Positions 1 to 10,385 of a DNA stretch of 64,000 bases are shown piece by piece (the stretch's first letter is position 1; the number at the start of each line of letters is the position of its first letter). The stretch covers positions 46,651,116 through 46,715,115 of the forward strand of contig NC_073745.1 of the NCBI RefSeq assembly GCF_029784135.1. The letters are read 5' to 3'. The notes below the pieces were generated by a model. The model did no database searches, was not told the origin of the DNA, and saw nothing but the letters and a program-made list of their open reading frames with translations. A program made the position numbers and the translations under genes. This DNA comes from Toxorhynchites rutilus septentrionalis. Its lineage: Eukaryota > Arthropoda > Insecta > Diptera > Culicidae.

Positions 1-223
1 TCCACCAGTGTTTACAACCGAGTGATTATGACAGAAGCTTAGTAATTAGTCGTTGGATGGTGCGTATCACGATGAAAACAGTCCGTGGCCATAGACGAGA
101 TGCTGCCTGTGTTCTGTATGGATAAAATATAGAAAAATGAACTCACCAATGTAATACAAGATAATTATCAATATTGAACAAAATTATCAATTTGTCTCAA
201 CAGTAAAACATGTTACTTTAGGT

Positions 224-630
224 TTTGATGAGTGGTCGATAGTTCGTGTTTACATAATCACATCACTTACCTCAGTGACTCGTGATTCTTACCTCTTCCC
301 ACTAATCACTATCCCTTCAATGATAAACGCTAGGGATCCACGCTATAGAGGCGACCCTTCTGGCCTTCGGGCGGCGGATATGTTAGTATGATATTCGCCG
401 CCCGAAGGCCAGACATACAGTCACCAGGTCCTTCCCTTCCCCTGGTGACTGTAAGGACGGGGCCGTCGTTGTTGTTGACTATTAAAAGCTCAAATCTCCG
501 AAACATGCACAATGAGAACGATTTGCTACTCCCAAGCGTCATTTAGTGTGTTCTTAGTGCAATTTCGCTGGTTCAGGTAAATCACGGAGAGCAATTACGA
601 AGTGTACAGTCTACACAAGCTCAAGTTCAG
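224..630 (+). repeat. About 410-bp dispersed repeat, inverted copy at 5800-6190
   Basis: This block is matched in reverse complement by 5800-6190, with shared landmarks such as CTATAGAGGCGACCCTTCTG and the CCGCCCGAAGGCC core. It is missing from the related large repeat at 6841-8720, so it looks like a separate insertion into copy 1. Clear terminal inverted repeats were not found. A 70-codon minus-strand frame inside it is judged not to be a gene. This copy has a local inverted duplication that makes an 18-bp perfect hairpin (359-376 with 396-413). Confidence 0.55.
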
Positions 631-681
631 TAAAAATGAAATGGAAATGGTAATTCTCTTTTATAATATTTTATAATTTTG

Positions 682-870
682 CAATGCCGTTTTCCCCAGG
701 CACCTTGATTTAGAAATCTCTGTTAGGGAACACATTTCGGTGGGAACAAAAGTTCCCCCTTATTCCATGTATTTTCAATGTCGATTTCCGCCAGGCACCT
801 CGGTTTTTATGTCTCTGTTAGGGAACACATTTCGGTGGGAACACAAGTTCCCTCTACTTTGATGTATTTG
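682..870 (+). repeat. 95-bp tandem repeat, about two units
   Basis: Two consecutive units share CTCTGTTAGGGAACACATTT followed by a GGTGGGAAC motif, a TTCCC stretch and a CATGTATTT..CAAT end. The period is about 94-95 bp. The same unit occurs once at 8585-8695 and as several diverged units at 46860-47240, so it is a dispersed minisatellite, probably carried inside a larger mobile repeat. Confidence 0.65.
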
Positions 871-1163
871 CAATACCGTATCTTCAATTTCGACCAATCA
901 GAACGAGGTATTTCCGTTTGGAGATTGTACAATTGTTTGATCGTTAGTTTTATATAACATATTATTTTATTCATTGTGATGAACTGTTATGGAGTGCTCA
1001 GATCGATTGATACAAATATCTCGTAAATCCATCAGGAAATAACTGTTATGGAGTGTCGAAATCGATTAACGTAAAAATCTCATCAATCCATCATGAAATG
1101 ATTGAGCGATAAGCATTTAAAATTGGACAATTTTCACGATGTTCCCGATTTTAGATTTTCAAT

Positions 1164-1625
1164 TTGTACCCCAATATGTTACCGAAAGACGTAATCCTAC
1201 GTCAAAACTGTTCCAATAGTTTATTTTTTAACAAAGGTAAATATGTGTTTCTCATAGATTATGTTAGATTATGTTCTCTGAAGTTGGAGTCGATTCGTTG
1301 CCTGGTTTCCCCGGCCTTATATAGGCTTCAAAAGTTGGAATTAAGGAAATTTCTTGTCGAAATGAACGATTTCATCAAGTGGTACTTAATTACTTTTTCA
1401 AACATTGAAGGGTTCAGAAAAACTAAAAAAAAACATGCGAATCGGAGCTTTTGCAAATCAAGCAAACGACAAGTGTTGATCAAAGGTTTTAGGATCAAAA
1501 GTACTAAGTCTCAAATCATACATTCAATGCGCAAGCCTTGCTGGAATCATGATAAGAAATTGTGATTTGAAGAAAAAACAATAATCTGAAATTCATCGTT
1601 AACACACACCGTTGATACGACTCTC
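1164..1625. other. AT-rich stretch, no supported gene
   Basis: A 133-codon open frame starting at a non-ATG codon is present at 1164-1565, but its product is unrecognised and basic. Its first part (around 1170-1200) contains a sequence that recurs in reverse complement near 41800 and 50950, which points to repeat DNA. The segment at 1580-1625 is matched in reverse complement at 52885-52930. Confidence 0.4.
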
Positions 1626-1770
1626 TCCGTGTTTCTATTCAATCACCCTAACGTTCCCAACGATGTATTACTTGCGACACTTTTATTAGCACTTAGTTCA
1701 GATTTCTTTGTCAAGCTTCATGCGTTGAATATATTCTGTCAGTAGGGTTTCTGCAATAAATTCTCTGCAA
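1625..1770 (-). repeat. Degenerate tRNA-derived SINE fragment
   Basis: Reverse-complement similarity to the body of the SINEs at 7797 and 14153 is visible: an AACGTTCCC block, TATTACTTGCG, and an ACTTAGTT..AGATTTCT block. The tRNA-like head is missing or unrecognisable. It shares its outer flank (1580-1625) with the SINE fragment at 52712-52872, so the two probably descend from one insertion that was later copied with its surroundings. Confidence 0.5.
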
Positions 1771-2059
1771 GTGGGAAAAAATTTGGATGAAAGCTGTGTA
1801 TGAAAAGAAACTTATAAGAAAATAATTAAGTTGGGGTTAGGTATTCAAATGAACCGAGTAAAAATTTTCATCCTTATTTTAATAATTTGAGATATCTTTA
1901 GAGTCTGTTAATCTACTATAGAATAAATTACTTGATTGCGCAAAACGATTGAGTTTGAGTCAATGAGAAGAATTCTGTTGCAGTCAGTCGCTCCTGCTAG
2001 CATGTTTCATAGTCTTAGAAGCGTTGATCTAAAGCCCTGCTTCGTGTTTCAGTCAGATA

Positions 2060-2880
2060 AGCAACCTAGACTTACTGAAAATCCTGCCCCGCGTGTTCAA
2101 GCTCGCTCTCCGCATAACACCTTCCAGCGCCACGTTGAAGAGCAAACAGAAGAGTCCACCGCCTTGTCGAAGTCCCCTGTGAGTCTCAAATGATTCCGAC
2201 AGTTTACCTGAGATCCGCACACCGTTCATCGTTGTCTGAATCAGTCTTGTCAGCTTTCGGGAAAAGCCGAAAAGTTTCCATAGCTGTCGTCGGTCGATAG
2301 TATTATATGCGGCCTTGAAATCGACGAAGATGTGGTGTGTAGAGTCCTGACTCTCGAGGCACTTTTGTAGAATCTGTCACAGTGTTAAAATCTGGTCCGT
2401 CGTCGAGCAACTGGGCATGAATCCGGCCTGATAACTTCCCACAAATCTACTTACTACTGGCGATAGACGGCGAAAGAGGATTTGAAACAAAATCTTGTTG
2501 GCACCGCTCAGGATCGGGATTGCACGATAGTTCCTACAATCAAGCTTGTCACCTTTTTTATAGATGAAGTAGATTACCCCGTTCTTCCATTCCTCCGGTA
2601 GCTGTTCTGTGTTCCAGATCCTGGCTACCAACCGGGGCATACACTCTACAATTTTTCCCGGATCTCCCTTGAAGAGCTCCGCTATGAGGCCATCCTTACC
2701 AACTGCTTTGTGGTTTTTCAGCTGATTAATGGCCACCTTAACTTCACCCATCATCGGGGGTGATACGCCATCGTTGTTCACTGCACCGGTGTTGTCTTCC
2801 TCAACGCCGTCTTGGTCTCCTGTCTGCGCGCGGTTCAGGTGTTCAACGTAATGCTGCCTCCACCTTTCGATCACTTCGCG
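2060..2880 (-). pseudogene. Non-LTR retrotransposon (LINE) reverse transcriptase fragment
   Basis: The minus-strand frame from 2874 down to 2377 reads like the N-terminal half of a LINE reverse transcriptase. It contains KAVGKDGL, a tryptophan-rich W..GVI.FIYKKGD segment, a CRNYRAI motif and a YQAGF motif. After an in-frame stop at 2377-2379 the similarity continues with the catalytic-type FVDFKAAY block and an RQG motif down to about 2060, where it ends before the YADD active site. It is therefore truncated at both ends and interrupted. Intact elements of this kind copy their RNA into DNA at the target site. The clade was not resolved. Confidence 0.85.
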
Positions 2881-2889
2881 TTGTCGTCA

Positions 2890-5800
2890 AGATGCAGCAT
2901 CCAGTTCGTCTACCCCCGGTAACGCGACTTCAAGACGCTGCGTGTATGTTGCGATTGGCCAATCACCCGTTTCTCCCCCATCCCGATGAAAGCTGTACCC
3001 AGCTCGTGTGTGCACAGCTCATTTTAAAGTCCTCGCTGGCACGAAAATAGTGAGCAGCCGCCTCTGACATGGGGAACAGACACTGTTTTGAGCCGCACCT
3101 CCATGGTGAACAGACGCTCGGATAGGCTCCCTTCCCTGTCGGCATTCGACCAAGATTCCACAGAGGTTGGCTACCCGATAACTGCCCAGCATTTTTTTTT
3201 GCATCCATAATAAATTGCCATTTTTGTGAAATGTGACGGATGAACTTAAAATGATATGAACGTGTGCGTACAAAATTTAATATGCTGGATACCTGGCATT
3301 CACTTTAAGCATTCTAGTATGAATCTCCGTGGAGTTCATGATCTGGTCACAACAACTTGCGCAAGGCTATGTTCTGTACAATTCACGTTATTTGCATTTG
3401 TCTTTTTATTGCAAAATAGCACAGTTGCAAGATAATGAAATCGTGGAGCGATCAATAGATTGTAGACTATCATTTCATTTCCAATGTTCAAGAATTTATT
3501 TGTTTTACAGAGCACACCATGTTTTGGATGCTTTCTTTAAAGAATAATTAATGTGCTCGTCAAAATGCTCGAAAATATTTGATTAATGTTGATCTCTCCA
3601 CTCCTATCAATAATCAATATCAATAACTATCGATGAAAACATTCTTTCTGTCTATAACCTGTTTCAATGTTAGGAGAATCCAATTGAGATCAACTTCAAA
3701 AGAGTATTTTTCAAAACCCAAACTGTTTATTCACCAATACCCAGTTTTCCATCATATGTTCCAATTGTTGATCTTTGAAACAGAATATTTTCATCACAAC
3801 TTAATGTAGATGTCTTCATTGCTGCACGGATCATTTACTTTTATTCTTTTCTACTGCTTATTCGGTTCACACTGAATTGCACTCATTTCATATTGAATGA
3901 TTTTATTTTTGGGAATTTTTCAATTCACAGACATAAATATTTCTCCATACTATGTACGGGCTTCTTTTTTCCAAAACTGCTTATGCGTTTAGCTATTAAT
4001 AAGTAATAGGTATGCCCTAAACGTCGTAACTGTAAAAAGAATGTCAATGTATGCATTCTTTTCCAGCTCATAATGGCCACTAGTTACCCCATCTCTTTTT
4101 CATTGAATAAAAAGCCCTCTAACAAGGCCCCTGCAATAATAACACACACAACCATGATGGGCTCAAAATACGACGCACCATTGGCAAGACCATTTCGCAT
4201 GAAAAATTACTTTTTAATCGATTATGTTCGTTCCCAAATTTATTTCTATTTATTTTCTCGGACCCTATTGTCGCCACGCTTATTTCCCCGGCTTCCCATG
4301 CGCCAGCATCCAATAAAACGGGATGAAAAACGACCATGACGCCGACCATAAAGCTTAGTCGAGCGATGAGATGTACACACACTGCTCGCCCTGCTCCGCT
4401 GTTGGAACTGATCGAAGGGGATGGAACTATGCATGCTGCCGGCCTAGGGTGTATCTCGTTCGTTTGTCTGTTCGATTATTGAAAGTCTGTAGTGAAATCC
4501 CTGATGCTCCCTAACGTACCATCCGCTGACACTAGCTAAATACACCAACTGCGAGAGCGTTCACAAAACCGTCGCCAAGCCACACTTCCTTCCGGTCGGT
4601 AGTGATTATCCTTATTCTGTAGCGAATATGACATAAATACGTGCGCACTGAGAGAAGAAAAAAAAAGTTAGGCAGACGTTAAGCGACAAAACTACATTTA
4701 ATTAAAACACATGGGTATTTGTTTTCCGAAAGTGTGTATATCAATCCGCTCAGTCGGAAACGTGTGGATTTCAGTTTGTTTGGATTTGATTTATGTAGGA
4801 AGCAAGATATGCGTTTGTCTAAATTCTATCCCAGACCGAATGATGAACTGATATATTTGCAGAATCTGTTTCCGCGAAACAACGAACCACTTTTGGAAAA
4901 ACAAATAATAAAACTATTCCAGCGGCATACCACAAGCCGAAAACCCAACTGATAGTGGTTATCGTACGAAAATATCGGATGGAAAAACTCCCGGCAAATT
5001 TTCCCATCTCGTGGCTGCACCTTGTTTATACTCTCCACGATACAAAACTATTATTGGCCGGCGCATCCCGGCAACCAATAATTTGTACAGCATCCACAGA
5101 CCCAACAGAAGCGGTTCGCTTGTTTGCACGGGAATTATTCTCTTGCCCTGTGATTTATGTGCTCGAGCTCTCCCCCGGCACTAAGTGACTCCTGGAAATG
5201 GACACCGTGACTCATTCCCACGTTCATACGCCCCTTCTCATTTTTGATGTCATGCTTCAGGATGTCCCCTTGTTATTCCCCGGCGTCCAATAGAGTCTGA
5301 TGCTGAGAGTGCAGTGGCATGAAAAAAAACACACTCCGCTGTTTACCCTTTCTAATCCAACAGGGACGCTGCTTGTCTACGGTGCTGACTGCTGTTTCAG
5401 TCGTTATAATAATTTTGCACTGTCAATATTTGTCTAGAAATCAGTGCACGGTTGACACTTTGATCTGGTGAGGCCATTTGAAATGTTGTACAGGCGGAAA
5501 AAGGGTTACCACCGTGCGGTTGCTCATCTTCGAGGAGAATGCGGCGGCACGATGTAGAATGTTCCCGGATTGATTAGATTTGAGTACCGTGTATTTTTTA
5601 TGATGGTCTACATGCGAGAAGCCAAAACGTTTGGTGCCTTAGTCCAGGACGGTTCAAGAAAATAAGAAAAAAAAGCTTTTCATTCCTCTAAACACTGATT
5701 TCAGTCGTCCCTTTAAAAATTGATTCCAGTCAGAACTATTTCTTTAAAAGAATTGTTTTTAATATAAATCTACCCTTGTGTTCCTGAAGCATGATACAAT
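2890..5800. other. Intergenic DNA, nothing firmly recognised
   Basis: Base composition is mixed, with short non-recurrent open frames on both strands. No protein family, TIR pair or RNA gene was recognised. Some GC-richer patches (about 2890-3200, 4250-4600 and 5030-5200) look like single-copy DNA but show no convincing exon structure. Confidence 0.4.
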
Positions 5801-6190
5801 TAGAAGTTCAATGAACTTGAGTTTGAGCTTGGGTAGACTGTACACTTCGTAGTTGCTCTCCGTGATTGACCTGAACCAACCAAATTGCACAAAGAACACA
5901 CAGAATGACGCTTGGGACTAGCAAATCATTCTCGTTGTGCATCTTTCGGTGATTCGAGCTTTAAATGGTCAATAACGACGACGGCCACGTCCTTACAGTC
6001 ACCAGTGAAAAGGAAGGAGCGTCAGTATGATAATCGCCGCCCGAAGGCCAGAAGGGTCGCCTCTATAGCGTGGTTCCCTAGCGAATATCATGGAAGGGAC
6101 AGTTGTTAGTGGGAGAGGTAAGAATCAAGATTCACTGTGGTAAGTGATGTGATTATGTGAGCGACTATCGTGACTATCGATCACTCAACG
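5800..6190 (-). repeat. Dispersed repeat, inverted copy of 224-630
   Basis: Reverse-complement similarity to 224-630 runs from the GTAGACTGTACACTTCGTAG segment near 5835 to about 6190. This copy has only one arm of the GC-rich CCGCCCGAAGGCC motif, whereas the copy at 224-630 has two arms that form a hairpin. Confidence 0.55.
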
Positions 6191-6840
6191 AAGCGAAATT
6201 CACTTGTATTACAACGCGCGACATAAATTATTTTTAGGTAACCTAGAAAAGTAGACCTGCTAAATCAATTCGACCGGCTATACATTTTACTATTTAATGC
6301 ATCCTTTTATCGAAACTCTATCGCGACGGGAACCTGAGAAGGCAACCGAGATAAAATATATATTCGTTTATTTATCACACGTACTCTCCTTCAAAATAAT
6401 TCTCCGCGTTATATTTGGGAAACCTGAGAAGGCCTTTAAAATCACACGTATTTTTTTATCTTACTTAATAAGGCAACCGAAAGTAATTCCCTACAAAAAA
6501 AAACTTCAGCTGGCGATATATTCAGTCATTCATTACGCGAATTCCTTATCGTGATCGCGACAGTGAAAGTTATTTGCTCAGGATACCTACAATATTATAC
6601 TCAAATCGACGGCGGCGGACACAGAGCTAAAACTATATAGAAACATAAGGTTGGGTTGTGTCCCAGGGTTGTGTCCCAGGGTTGTGTCCGAGACACGACC
6701 ATATAGTTGACGTAGGATTCAGTTAGGCTATCTGTTAATTTTGGATATGTTTGAAGAATTACATCGTTAAACTCTTTGATAATGATTTGGTGTCTCTGAA
6801 AAGGGCCGTTTTGTTTGGTTGTTCGGTATTGTTTGTTCAC
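6190..6840. other. AT-rich spacer with short tandem repeat
   Basis: No gene is recognised. Two related stretches beginning GAACCTGAGAAGGC / AAACCTGAGAAGGC (near 6331 and 6420) suggest a local duplication. A 14-bp unit GGGTTGTGTCCCA(G) is repeated about three times at 6650-6690. Confidence 0.4.
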
Positions 6841-7490
6841 TCCACCAGTGTTTACCGAGTGATGATGACAGAAGGATGGTAAACAGTCGATGGATGATGC
6901 GTTTCAGATAAAGGATACCGATAGTGGAGCGAGATATGATCAGAACCGCCCTCTGTGATCCTCCTGATATGTATGGATGAAATAAAGAAAAAAAAACTCA
7001 CCAATGTAATGTAAGCAGAGATCGAAATTCTCGCTCGGCTGCGCGATAAATATTCAGTCAATCAATCTAGTTTTCGATGAACCATGTTTTGTTGATATTT
7101 TCGTCTCTTCCTTTTCACCGAAAATTCTTTTTCAGAGAGAAAGAGATGTGGAAAATCTTTATCTCGGAAGTTCAACGAGAATGCTTTTTCGTCTCTCATT
7201 TGAATCTGAAAATATGGAGCGAAAAATCAAAGCTAAGTTTAGCAACGTTAGTCTGTTAGAACAGCGTCCAAATGATCTGCATTTGGACAGCGTCTAAATT
7301 GTACAAATATCAATCCAATCCATGTCGTCGATGATTCGAACTTTCACATTGGTGAAGGATCTATTTGATTTCGGCGAGACATCCAGCCGCTTTAAAAACA
7401 GATTAACTAGTTCGTCGATTGTATGAATAATTGTACTATATTATTATATATTTATTCATTAAGACCACAGATGTCAGATGAATCAGATTT

Positions 7491-7518
7491 AAATAAATAA
7501 ATAAATAAATAAATAAAT
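7491..7518 (+). repeat. (AAAT)7 microsatellite
   Basis: A perfect run of the tetranucleotide AAAT, about seven units long. Confidence 0.95.
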
Positions 7519-7796
7519 CTCATGTTCACTCCATGATGAAACCCAATATTGCCGCATGTTTTCATGCAATGTTTTCATCTGTACTGAAGAAGTGAAAAAC
7601 CATTATCGGCATCAAGGAGTCACTGAAAACGAAACTATTTTTCGGCAATCATAACTCGACGAAAAATAAAAATTGGCATTGAATTTCTCGCGAGAATCGA
7701 AGTGAGCGTATAACATTCTGTGGGTGAAAACGGATGTTTTTCGTCTCAAATCGGCGAGCATTTCGATCTCTGAATATAAGATAATTACCAATACCG

Positions 7797-8069
7797 TGTG
7801 CTCCCGTGGCCGAGTGGTTAGCGTCATAACTAACATGCCGGGTGTTCGGGTTCGATTCCCGTTCTGGTCGGGGGAATTTTTCGTCAAAGAAATTTCCTCC
7901 GACTTGCACTGTGATCACGCGTATTCTAGAGCTTGCCACTCAGAATGCATTCAAGGCGTGTTATTTGGCATGAAATCTCAACTAAGTACTAATAAAAATG
8001 ACGCAAGTAATACTACGTTGAGACGGTGAAGTTCCTCTAGGAACGTTAGTGCCATTGAAGAAGAAGAAG
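7797..8069 (+). mobile_element. tRNA-derived SINE with 10-bp target duplication
   Basis: The head resembles a tRNA with an internal RNA polymerase III promoter: A box TGGCCGAGTGG near 7807 and B box GGTTCGATTCC near 7849. An unrelated body follows, and the 3' tail is a GAA-rich run. Perfect 10-bp duplications ACCAATACCG flank it (7787-7796 and 8070-8079), as expected for LINE-assisted insertion. Mosquito SINE families such as Feilai have this general layout, but the family was not verified. The insertion interrupts the large repeat, and copy 1 of that repeat (near 165-195) preserves the uninterrupted site. Confidence 0.9.
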
Positions 8070-8719
8070 ACCAATACCGAACCCAATTATCAGTTTTTCT
8101 CATCAGTACAAGCATGTTTCTTAAATATAGAGAAAACATATTTGAAATGGAAAAGGTAATTTTCTTTTATAATGTTCTACTTTCTGAGTGTATATTCACC
8201 CCAAGGCGAATAATTGGACTAACAACACATAATACTATATGTAGAGCATATTGGAAATCACTTTTTTTAATATTTCTTCACTTTTCCAATTTTTCTCGCC
8301 ATATAAACTTTCCTTGGGTGAAAATGATCGCAACAAAGCAGATAGCTTAAACCAAACGACCCGTTCTCGAGCGGGAACACTTGGTTTTTATTTTAAAATA
8401 TTGAAATAAATCGTTTCATATATCAAGACATTTTTAACACAACTGCTACCATATACAATTTTACACTTACACTTGTGCTATTTTTTTCACAATACACGAT
8501 CGGTCATTTCCAAATTAAAATTTTATTTGCTAGAATTAATCTTATCACTCACCTTACTTGCAATATAAAAATGCCCCCGACATATATTTGCAATGCCGAT
8601 TTCCCCTGGGCAGCTTGGTTTCGATGTCTCTGTTAGGGAACACATTTCGGTAGGGAACAAAAGTTCCCCCTACTCTCATGTATTTGCAATGTGCCATCAA
8701 AATTTGGACAAACAAAAGT

Positions 8720-9120
8720 GGTGAAATTTTTATTAAAAAAAACAAATTAATAAAAAAATCCTTTTCGAAGTATACATTGGGTTGCCTGAAAGATAATTGC
8801 CGGTTTCACACATAGATTGCATTAGTGGCGTTTGTGAATGTTTTATGTCAATATTATGTTTTGTTTTCCTTGAGAGCTAAGAAAAAAACATCCGAAAATC
8901 TAAGGCATAAAAATCTATAATCTAGAATCAGAATACAAAAAAACATTTATCCATAAGTACAAAACCCAAATAGTAGCCCTAAAAATCTAAAATTCGAAGA
9001 TCTAAAATGCAAAAAATTAAAATCTAAAAAACAATAATTCATTAATCCAAAAATATAAATTCAAGTTATCCTAAAAATCTAATAGGAGTACCGGTAAGTT
9101 TCTTCGTTTTTTTTTCAAAA
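8720..9120. other. AT-rich low-complexity stretch
   Basis: Short degenerate A-rich units of the type AAAATCTAAAA recur between about 8880 and 9090. A mariner-end-like TTGGGTTGCCTGAAAG occurs at 8778-8793, but no matching inverted partner was identified. Confidence 0.4.
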
Positions 9121-9146
9121 ATTAATGCTTTTTTCTGCAAAAATGG

Positions 9147-9449
9147 TTACAAATTTATTATCCAAAGTATTGCCCATCGCAAATCGCAAAGGTAGTAATC
9201 GGACGGAGCAATGTCTGGTGCATACGGCGGGTGGGATAGGACTTCCCGTTTCAGCGTTTCCAAGTATGTTTTGACCGGTTTCGCGACTTGTGGCCGAGCA
9301 TTGACGTGCTGCAAAATAGCTTTATCATGTCTTTGCTCGTATTGTGGCCGTTTTTCCTTCAGTGCACGGTACAAACGCATCTGTTGTCGTTGGTAGAGGT
9401 CCCCCGTAATGGTTTCATTCGGTTTTAGCAGTTCATAGTACACCACACT
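9147..9449 (-). pseudogene. mariner (DD34D) transposase, C-terminal fragment
   Basis: The frame encodes the C-terminal half of a mariner transposase, the enzyme that cuts and rejoins element ends at TA sites. Recognisable blocks are VVYYELLKPNETITGDLY, KEKRPQYEQRHDK and HPPYAPDIAPSDYYL. The second catalytic Asp region reads HVNARPQ instead of the usual HDNARPH, so the catalytic residue is changed, and the third Asp (APSD) is retained. The N-terminal half is absent. Upstream (9449 and above) the mariner sequence stops abruptly at a TGTAGCGCC sequence resembling an LTR start. A better preserved relative lies at 58975-59842. Confidence 0.85.
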
Positions 9450-9744
9450 GTAGCGCCCCTTGATAAGATTAATAAGATATCTGTTCCAACTAGAACCTAG
9501 AGTGGATTCATACATGATTTTCGAATAAGAATATCGGAATTTTCAATACACATGGAAAATTCCATAAACCAAGAAATAGAGCGGTAGAGCGATAAACAGA
9601 GAATAAACAAACTCCGCATGTGGAGTGCAGTCGGTAGGAATTTAGATTAAGAATGTTTCGTTAAGAGAATTGGATAAAATAAACGAGTAGTCTGAACTCA
9701 CAGCTTGGAGTAAAAAGTTGTTTTATTTCCTAAAGAAAGTGACA
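9449..9744 (+). mobile_element. Possible LTR of a decayed LTR retrotransposon
   Basis: The sequence starts TGTAGCGCC exactly where mariner similarity breaks off, contains an AATAAA signal near 9676, and could end at the TGACA around 9744. This is the length and end structure expected of an LTR. No second LTR, no convincing primer-binding site and no return to mariner sequence were found, so the call is tentative. Confidence 0.3.
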
Positions 9745-9968
9745 GCGGTGGGATGCTGTCCAAGTGGGGACAGCAGCCCACCCATCGTGGCGTTCACAAA
9801 GTGTGGATTCCCTTGAAGATAATCTGGGAATCGGAAAGGATCCCTAGGTGAGAAAATGTGCGAGGACAGAGATTGTAGTGATAGAAGAAGAAAATCGAAA
9901 AAATATAAACCAACATAATGCGGTACAAGAAGTGACTTTCGAAAATGAACATATGGTAGGGGAAAAAA

Positions 9969-10385
9969 ATGTGGGAAATTATTAGTATAGTTAAGCCAAG
10001 TAGCCATCCCGCTGTAGTAGTGATCTTCATAGAAGAAAATTCCGGTAATGAATCGCTTGTTTCGAATCGATCGAACAATAAGGATATGCTGTCGAGCATA
10101 TATAGCAAAGTGGAAAGCATGTTGAAGAAAAATGATTCCCTCACGGAGTCGGTTGGAGAAGCTCATTTGGTTGAGCCATCATTGTCTGCTGAGAAGTTTG
10201 ATTCACGATCGATGTTTTCGCTGGACTGTGGCCCCGAGATGTCTATCTACATCGTATCGAATGTGGTAAACTATCCGTTGGTCAAAGGACGAAGACAGGA
10301 ACAAACGTCAGTTCTCGGAAGAGCAAATGTGAGCCGGACAGACAGTAACTCACTGCGATACGGATCTAACAAGGTGACAATCTAG
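9969..10385 (+). CDS. Unrecognised 138-codon ORF
   Basis: An ATG-initiated frame of 138 codons whose product is hydrophilic and Ser/Asn-rich after a hydrophobic start. No family was recognised. It lies about 220 bp downstream of the tentative LTR at 9449-9744, so it could be the remains of a gag-like or leader ORF, but no gag motif is visible. It may equally be a chance open frame. Confidence 0.2.
   Translation: MWEIISIVKPSSHPAVVVIFIEENSGNESLVSNRSNNKDMLSSIYSKVESMLKKNDSLTESVGEAHLVEPSLSAEKFDSRSMFSLDCGPEMSIYIVSNVVNYPLVKGRRQEQTSVLGRANVSRTDSNSLRYGSNKVTI

Larger units (their letters stand above)
1..1120 (+). repeat. Large dispersed repeat, copy 1
   Basis: This AT-rich non-coding repeat begins with a block that recurs, diverged, at 6841 and again through about 8720. 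Shared landmarks are the opening TCCACCAGTGTTTAC, a segment near 160-210 matched at 7781 and 8075-8115, and a segment near 640-670 matched at 8145-8180. Copy 1 carries an extra block at about 224-630 that copy 2 lacks. It also holds about two units of a 95-bp tandem repeat at 682-870. No coding potential was recognised, and the element class was not determined. Confidence 0.6.
6841..8720 (+). repeat. Large dispersed repeat, copy 2
   Basis: This is a diverged direct copy of the repeat at 1-1120 in the same orientation. It begins TCCACCAGTGTTTACCGAGT and ends with one unit of the 95-bp repeat (8585-8695). Relative to copy 1 it lacks the 224-630 block, but it contains a SINE inserted at 7797-8069, an (AAAT)n run at 7491-7518 and extra AT-rich sequence. 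No coding region was recognised. Confidence 0.55.

Noticed and set aside
1164..1565. 133-codon frame near the left edge
   Set aside because: It starts at a non-ATG codon, has no recognisable domain, and its beginning overlaps sequence repeated near 41800 and 50950.
7797..7870. Possible tRNA-Ser/Leu genes in the SINE heads (also 14380-14437, 28515-28572, 15297, 51401, 57955)
   Set aside because: They have A and B boxes but no complete acceptor stem, and where a body is present it is a SINE with target duplications. The 57955 phrase is too short.
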